A DNA stretch of 28,822 nucleotides from Lingula anatina (Eukaryota > Brachiopoda > Lingulata > Lingulida > Lingulidae): the NCBI RefSeq assembly GCF_001039355.2, contig NW_019775953.1:64001-92822 (forward strand). Direction: 5' to 3'. Positions 22,520-28,822 of this stretch are shown here, in pieces; within the stretch, counting starts at the first letter, position 1, and every line of letters begins with the position of its first letter. Both the position numbers and the translations under genes were made by a program. Below the pieces are notes generated by a model, which was not told the origin of the DNA, did not search any database, and saw nothing but the letters and a program-made list of their open reading frames with translations.

Positions 22520-22893
22520 TGGACTCTATGGGAGATACAGTGTCAATAAGACATTTTTTCATAAGTTAACTTCTGTGATAGTTGTAAGACAATGCCTGAT
22601 TTTGTGAGTTCAATCCACCAGCCTCTGATAATTATATCAAGAAACAAAACAACAGTATGTGTCCAACTGCAACAAAACATTTATTCTCAGATTCTGGGCT
22701 TATGTATACAAATAAGTACAATGAAATGATGTTACGTGATTATGTCAGGTCACATACGCATGCTGTAAAATAAATAATGTTATGTATAATCTTTATCCTT
22801 TCACGATTGTTTATTTTGTAATCCAAGTACATATCAAGTTTCAAATGTACATCTTGTTCTTGAGACTTCACACTCTATTGCTTTACTGTGTAA

Positions 22894-23561
22894 TGCCCCT
22901 ATTTCACACAGACCACGAATCCCACGAATGGCCATGAATTGACAAATTTCACGATTTGTGGTTGAATCGTAATCAGTTCGTGAAGTTCTTAACAGAGTCG
23001 TATATATTCGTTGTCAGTTCTTGCACTTCTTGACCAACAGGAATTGGTGGCAAAACCATTGATGCCCCTATTTCACACAGACCACGAATCCCACGAATCG
23101 CCAGGCATTGAAAATTTCAGGATTCGTGGTTGAATCGTGATCAGTTTGTGAAATTCTTAACAGATCCGTATATAATCGTAGTCAGTTTTTGCAATTCTTG
23201 ATCAATCGGGAATTCGTGGCAAAAATTTTGAGCTGTTCAAAGTTTTGGCCACGAACTCCCGATTCCAAAAAATCTTAGTGAATTTCTGGACAATATTCGT
23301 GCAATTCCAGCTGAATCCCACGAATATTCGCACCTGTATTGTAACTGAATCGTAGAGCGTGTCGAATTAGACCAGAAAATTGGCAAAATCTCACTATTCC
23401 AGCCGAATGGCACGAATATTCGTAACACTATCGTACCTGTATCGTAACTGAATCGTGAGCGTGTCGAATTAGACCAGAAAATTGGAAAAATCTCACGAAT
23501 CCTCACAAATCCTGAAATTTGTCAATTCCTGCCGATTCGTGGTCTGTGTGAAATAGGGGCC
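22894..23561. mobile_element. 668-bp PIF/Harbinger-like non-autonomous element
   Basis: The left end GCCCCTATTTCACACAGACC and the reverse complement of the right end agree over about 27 bases. TAA flanks both sides (22891-22893 and 23562-23564); a TWA duplication is typical of PIF/Harbinger. The left end occurs twice (22894 and 23063), so the first ~169 bases are tandemly doubled. Near the right, a block with GTGTCGAATTAGACCAGAAA is also doubled. No transposase reading frame. Confidence 0.8.
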
Positions 23562-23564
23562 TAA

Positions 23565-24434
23565 GATGGCAACCTAGCAATGGTTTGTTTAAGACTCTTG
23601 GCACTGATATACCACATGCTTTTCAGCAACTTGACTGCAGTTTCCCAAATGTTTCAAATGAACTTTCCTTGAGAACATTCCTCAGGTCTTGAAAAAGCAA
23701 ATCCAGTCCCCAAGTTTGTCTCAACATCATAGCAAACTGTTCTCCAATTTAGACCCTGCATTAGAAGTTTGAGTTAAACCAACTGATATGAATTTTTTTT
23801 AAATTTAAAATTAAGATTTAATAATAGTAATATCAAAGACAATAATATAAAGACTTAGGGTATTAAACAATGATATCGTATGATGTTAAATCATTGTTGA
23901 CATTTGAGATTCCAATGAAAATTTCCCCTGGCACATGAAGTTAATATTTAGTATTTCCCTTACTTTGTATCATTTTGATATTCTTCAGTGTAATAATTTG
24001 ACAGCTCTGCACACAATTCTTTCTGGGGAATCTTTTCAATCAGCTTGATTCTGAAAAATTACAGATTTTTGGGAAAATCATCATTCAGGTTTGATAAAAT
24101 TATAGATAAACTAAATATTTTTAAATAAACATTAAATGACATTCTTTTCTCTACAGTTATAATTATTAAAAATAAAAATAAATATATGTATTAGGTATTA
24201 CAATGTAAATAATGCTTATTATAATTTTCAGTACTATAATAATAATTTATGGCATAGTTCTAATATTCCCTTTAAACTAAATATAAGTGCCAACAGTATT
24301 AGCTATGTTTTACAATAAATTTGAAAACAAGTGTAAGGAATCTACTAAGTCTCATTTTCTGTATTTACACACAGGGAAGATTTTAGTTAACATTTATTTG
24401 GTAATTTGAATGCTACACACCACAAGAAAAATAA
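23565..24434. other. Intergenic / ERMARD 3' region
   Basis: AT-rich, low complexity in places. Apart from the candidate terminal exon at 23960-24050 and ATTAAA on the minus strand at 23817-23822, I see no gene or clear repeat. Confidence 0.6.
23960..24050 (-). other. Candidate terminal exon of ERMARD
   Basis: After a good acceptor (TTTTTCAG, ending at 24051) the minus strand is open for 29 codons, starting after one spare base: IKLIEKIPQKELC, then ELSNYYTEEYQNDTK, then TAA. A variant poly(A) signal ATTAAA lies about 140 bases further on (23817-23822). Use of this frame needs the preceding exon to end with two spare bases, but the obvious donor at 24440 leaves one. With that donor the protein would end within a few residues. 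An alternative donor inside the upstream repeat (CTT before GTATAC, near 24700) restores phase. No homology to human ERMARD is obvious, so only position and splice signals support it. Confidence 0.4.
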
Positions 24435-24440
24435 ACTCAC

Positions 24441-24724
24441 CTGCTCCATCATAGAAATGTGTATACAAGGTTCTTCTTCTCCAGGACCAGCTGTCTATAG
24501 TGTGCCGCATATGTGTGGTACATTTGCAGCATGTGCTGCACACTTTTCATTTTGCTAAGGGTTGCCCCATCATAGAAATGTGTATACAAGGTTCTTCTCC
24601 AGGACCAGCTGTCTATAGTGTGCCGCATATGTGCAGTACATTTGCAGCACATGCTGCACACTTCATTTTGCTAAGGGTTGCCCCATCATAGAAATGTGTA
24701 TACAAGGTTCTTCTTCTCCAGTAC
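24441..24724 (-). repeat. Three-unit tandem array over a probable ERMARD C-terminal exon
   Basis: Three copies of a roughly 116-121 bp unit start at 24447, 24568 and 24684. Each contains an exon-like stretch that reads WRRRTLYTHFYDG on the minus strand. The right-hand copy has an acceptor (TTGGCAG, exon edge 24724) whose phase fits the upstream ERMARD exon. The left-hand copy has the consensus donor GTGAGT (exon edge 24441). Reading straight through all three copies hits a stop in the inter-unit spacer, so at most one copy, or parts of two, can be coding. Which is used is not decidable from sequence. Confidence 0.6.
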
Positions 24725-25071
24725 CTGCCAAGCCAGATCTTGTACTAAGATACAGCTCTCTTCCCATCTATTTTTCTCAATGTTGCAGTTACTGGTTAGA
24801 TTCTCACAACATTGCAAGACTGATTTCAGATGCCTGAAAATGGACTTTTATTTTAATAGTATATGCTTGATTTATGGTGAATAGAATGAGGTTAATAAAT
24901 ATGAAAATCAGCCGAAGTAACATAAAATGTACATCCTCCAAAGAGATTGCTTGTTACATAATATTCACACAACATTACTGCCAAACTGACAGAAGACTGG
25001 TGACAGTGCAGACTTTTGATCAAAATGGTCACTCCTGTCAAACATTTTGACTTTTATGATAATGTCTTTAC

Positions 25072-28000
25072 CTTGCCATGTGCAGTTGCTCTGAGCTGCC
25101 GAGCAGGTTAAAAGCATCTAGGTTCAGCAGCCATACTGTTATCACCATAGCAACCAGCCGTAGACCCACAGATAGAGTGGGAATGCTTCAAGTTGAAGAA
25201 TAAAATGATGAAATGGAAGAGTAAGACAACAAGTAACAGATTTCAAAGAAGTACACTGATAATATTGTTCAATTGCAATCACGTATGTGTGCTACTTAAA
25301 ATGAATATTTTTCACAATAAAGCATCTACTGCCAATGATTGGTATTATACATAATTACAAAGTTAAATCATAACTTGGATGTCCTAGTTATGATGATTGG
25401 CAGTCCTACTGTACTTAAATACACTGTAAGTCATACAGTAAATATTAGACCTTTATGCAGAATATCAGGATATTTAAACAATTTTCTCTTTATTGCCAAG
25501 GTAAACCATATCCATGGCAAATAATGATCTGTAAACCAGTTTTGGCATCCTCAATTTCAAATCATAGCCATCATGAGTAAAATTCAGCAGTGTCTGTCTC
25601 CATTAAGAGAGTAACTCAAAAACTAGAAACTTAGAACTCATAAACTTGTCTGAGTTTTGATTAAAATATTTTAGCACAACTGATACCTTTCTAACAATCT
25701 GATGTAATTTTTCCTCTGCCTTGACCTCAGCTCTCTGATGATCCATTGTTGATAGCGTGTAGACATTACTTCATAAATATTTGTTGATACTGCAGTAGCT
25801 TGTACTGCTATTCTCCGCAGTAGTCCCACAAGTTCCATTTCAGTCATGGGTCTTGTTTCTTTATCACAGTTAAGCTGAAATAAATAGATTGTTTCAAGTA
25901 AGGAATACATGTTATGGAACAATATGTCTTTGCATGTTCAAGTAACTGTGGAAGTGCAATTATTTCCATAAAGTAACTGAAAACTGCACGACAAAAAAAT
26001 TAATAATAAAAAAGAAATGATTCTCTTGACAATAAATAGTAATTCATCACTTAAGGTATTAATTATTTTGATATTTTCACAGGCTAGCAATGTCACTCAG
26101 TCAGTAAAAATCATACAGTATCCCTGCTGTCTTGGCCCCAGTAAAGTGTAGAGATTTTTCTCTTCAAAATATCCTTCAGCATGGGAGATACATCTTCAAA
26201 TGGAAATAAAAATCTGGAAAAAAAAAAAATTTCTCAATAATGGTAAAATGTGCAAAGTAAATATGTAATTAGAAAAGCACTCCGAGAGCGCAGACCTCTG
26301 CCAAGGCAGCGATTTTTGATTATTATTGATTATTGATTGATTATTGATCCGGATCACCACCAAAAACTAATCACTTCTCAGTTAACCCATTTCCAACCTA
26401 CCCTGAAATTTTCATCAAAATAGGTCCATAACTTTTTGAGTTATGTTGATGACAAACAAACAGACAGACGGGTGAAAACATAACCTCCTTGGCGGAGGTA
26501 ATAATAAGTAATGCAGTATTTGAGAAGACAGAAGCATTGGTGTTTTTATGTAGAATATCAGGTTAAGATGCAGGCTCTACTTGTCATCAAAAGGGAAAAA
26601 TCTAATATTAAATGAAATTGAGATTACCTCTCTGGTAAATTACAGGATGTCAACCATGGCTGAAAATCTTTTATAGGAGGTAACCCTGATACACATGTAA
26701 GTTGCTTTTCATTTGGTTGGATGTAGTCTCCCCATGATTTACTCATTTCTCTGAAAAATACCACAGTAATTACTGATATGTAATTCACTCAACAGAATGC
26801 AAAATATGATAGAGATGTAGTTTTAAATTCAGAATACTTTGCATAAAAAGAGTTATACTGTAGACCATTTTCAATTAATGCTTGCGATGATATTTTAAGA
26901 CTGACCACCTGGTAACATTCCAAACAAAACACTATTTTTAGAAATATCCTGCTTTTTGATCCCATATAGAACTCACTGTCCCAGTTTCTTAAAGAAAATC
27001 AAACTGAAATAGTGAACCTACATCTGATCTGGATCTGGTTTGGGAAAAGTTTTCCACTCAGATAGTTTGTCGCAGAGAGATTGGATCTGGAACACATAAA
27101 CAAGTTAGAACTCTGATGAAACATTATTGTGACAACATTTTTATGCTCTTATAAAATATAAAAGTAACACCTGTCAAATATCATTAAGTTTCATTACTGT
27201 AGAAAATTTCATAATATTAATAGATATTGATGTGAAAATACAATCTCTGTTTTTATACATCTAGCAAAGAGGACAAATGTTAAAGTAAAACAACCCTGTG
27301 GCATCTGTCCAATAATATATTTTAGTTCAAGGTTCTTAAAACAAAATATTTCAAACAACCCAACCAAAAATTTTTTCCTACTGACTTCTTTTCTTAGCCC
27401 TGAGATAGGATGGCACTGAGAGACATAACCTTCAACAGCCACATGGATATCATGGATGAATGGATGCTGAAACAGATATACTGTCATTGGTGGATTTTAT
27501 CAACAATTTTAACCCCACTTGCCATAATTAATATACTGCATATTTGGTTGTTTATACAGATGCAGTAAACTAAGAGTATTGCACATTATATTAAGTAAAT
27601 AATAATTACTCAAAGTGAGGAACGTCAATGAAGTAAACAGAACTTACCTCTAGATATTTTGATCTTTCAGCCTCTGCTAATACCTTCAAACATAAGGCAG
27701 TGCACACAGACAGCAGGTGGTTTGCCAGCTTGTAGCTTATCCCCAATATACTGGCTTCTCCGTGACTGATACGATCCCTGACCCTTGGTCCCTCAGGATA
27801 GATCAGTACATCAAACAGGATGTCCTGGACAAGAAACAATAAATTTCCAGAAGTAAAAATGTACTGTCCTAAGTAAGAGATTCCACTAAAAGACAATAAT
27901 GAAACAATAAGGAAATATATTGCACAGGGGTGGTGCAAGTGCTAAACAATAATAAATGCAAGCCACTGCCATAACAAACATTTTATTTGCTAAAGTTATT

Positions 28001-28727
28001 TGTTGTTTAAACAATTGTTGTTAAAACAACAATAAACAAATAACATTAGCACTGCATGATATTAGGTGCAAAAATAAAATAAAATAAAATAAAATAAAAT
28101 AAAATAAAATAAAATAAAATAAAATAAAAGATCTGGGTCTTTACATAATGTCACCCACCATGTACTGGTCACCAAGTGTATATCTGAGCTGGTTTTCAGA
28201 GCCACCAGGGAGGGACTTGGCCAACATCTGAATAGAGAGTTGAAGAGAGAAAGTTATGTCAAAGTTCTGCTTTTTGATTTTAGTTTTAAAATACTGAGAA
28301 ACAATCCATTTAACATTATTATTATTATTATTATTATTATTTAACTTACCTCATCCACAGTGGTGTACAGTGTGGTAGACTAAAAAAACAAACAAAATTG
28401 CCATCATCATCATCTGTCTGAGATTGTTATAAATAAAACCTCATATAGTCAATAGTGTTTATTAGGAAGTGTGAGTGAAATTAACAGTAGTTCAATGAAT
28501 TATTTTCACTAAATGGACCAAAACATTCACAGAAACATTTCAAGTCTGACAATTCAATAGCCAGCTGGTACAATGTAATTCACATATTCAAAACAGCAAA
28601 AATATTAAAATGTTGTAAGCAAACCTCTGCTGTCAGTATTCTTTCTGGACACTGATTAACTCTGGCAAACAGACACCTTAAACAGTGTTCTAACTGGGGT
28701 AGAAGAACCATCACAGCCTCTCCATAC
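25072..28727 (-). CDS. ERMARD: ERMARD (C6orf70) orthologue, 3' part
   Basis: ERMARD is an ER-membrane protein of the HEPN superfamily (DUF4209), proposed to act in RNA degradation. Exons in transcript order: 28625-28727, 28350-28379, 28159-28227, 27648-27824, 27386-27466, 27022-27086, 26628-26750, 26117-26213, 25687-25874, 25072-25185. Phases match throughout; the 30-nt exon is in frame. Recognisable blocks are [41 protein letters not shown] and [19 protein letters not shown], each close to the human protein. RDRISH (27762-27779) fits the RX4-6H motif of HEPN RNases. The last listed exon encodes a hydrophobic stretch ([17 protein letters not shown]), the expected C-terminal membrane segment. 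Odd points: the donor at 27385 is GTCAGT, and the 28625-28727 exon sits in a 73-bp tandem array. The 5' exons are outside the window; the C-terminal exons are listed separately because they do not join cleanly. Confidence 0.88.
26277..26507. mobile_element. ~230-bp dispersed-repeat-like element in an ERMARD intron
   Basis: Ends carry ACCTCTGCCAAGG (26294-26306) and CCTTGGCGGAGGT (26487-26499), inverted repeats matching at 12 of 13 bases. Inside are a TGATTATT run, GGATCACCACCAAAA, and AACTTTTTGAGTTATGTTGA followed by a CAGACAGACGG stretch. From memory, similar sequence is scattered in many marine animal genomes; I cannot confirm the family here. It lies between ERMARD exons 26117-26213 and 26628-26750. 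Confidence 0.65.
28070..28129. repeat. (AAAAT)n microsatellite
   Basis: About 11-12 perfect AAAAT units in an ERMARD intron, close to the donor of exon 28159-28227. Confidence 0.95.
28317..28341. repeat. (ATT)n microsatellite
   Basis: Eight ATT units a few bases from the donor of the 30-nt ERMARD exon. Confidence 0.9.
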
Positions 28728-28822
28728 CTGAAATATAACAAACAGACACCTTAAACAATGTTCTAACTGGGGTAGAAGAACCATCACAGCCTCTCCATAC
28801 CTGAAATATAACAAACAGACAC
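28667..28822 (-). repeat. 73-bp tandem array over an ERMARD exon acceptor
   Basis: The unit starts at 28667, 28740 and 28813, and the array continues off the window. Each unit holds, on the minus strand, the TATATTTCAG acceptor and the first ~60 bases of the exon ([16 protein letters not shown]). The outer copy ends at GTGTCTGTTTG and then runs into the next acceptor tract. 73 is not a multiple of 3. Confidence 0.88.

Larger units (their letters stand above)
14411..22758. repeat. Unit B of ~8 kb direct duplication
   Basis: Second unit, in the same orientation as 6443-14349. About 60 bases (14351-14410) with no counterpart in unit A's left flank separate the N at 14350 from the start of the minisatellite. 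After 22758 the sequence is unique and continues into a Harbinger-like element and ERMARD. Confidence 0.9.

Noticed and set aside
23237-23506. 89-codon minus-strand open frame with repeated peptide
   Set aside because: It falls inside the Harbinger-like element and reflects its internal tandem repeat, not a protein gene.

Overview
The window reads as AT-rich nuclear DNA from an animal, most likely a marine invertebrate. Coding exons are short and have GT/AG borders and matching phases. The genes are metazoan (aftiphilin, a cytochrome b5-fold protein, ERMARD), and the introns are full of minisatellites and short terminal-inverted-repeat elements. I cannot name the species. There is no sign of bacterial genes, operons, CRISPR or phage.

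Layout: (1) 716-9796, minus strand: a complete coding model of aftiphilin (AFTPH), 7 coding exons and 893 residues, with the last three exons spread through a repeat-rich region at 0.7-5.9 kb. (2) About 9.8-13.2 kb: divergent intergenic DNA with mobile elements and a CpG-richer, promoter-like patch near 12.2-12.9 kb. (3) 13475-13923, plus strand: a small cytochrome b5-fold gene. (4) 14411-22758: a second copy of the segment at about 6443-14349. It carries AFTPH coding exons 1-4 (14791-18061), the promoter-like patch and the b5 gene (21868-22332), but lacks the last three AFTPH exons. (5) 22.3-24.4 kb: intergenic DNA with a 668-bp Harbinger-like element. (6) 25072-28727, minus strand: the 3' half of an ERMARD (C6orf70) orthologue. 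It has a visible RX4H (HEPN-type) motif and a C-terminal membrane segment; its 5' exons lie beyond the window.

The two ~8 kb units are nearly identical in exons and introns but differ by whole mobile-element insertions and by minisatellite copy number. This is either a young tandem duplication or two haplotypes placed in series by the assembler; single N bases sit at or near several joins. If real, copy B of AFTPH has no 3' end of its own, but its last exon (phase 0) could splice into the terminal exons 5.9 kb to 0.7 kb.

The most unusual pattern is recurrent. At three exons, two in AFTPH and one in ERMARD, a tandem array repeats the intron's 3' splice site plus the first tens of bases of the exon, giving ladders of decoy acceptors. 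A fourth array repeats part of a probable ERMARD C-terminal exon. Aftiphilin works in clathrin/AP-1 traffic, ERMARD is an ER-membrane HEPN protein, and the b5 protein is a heme electron carrier. I see no shared pathway, only linkage.
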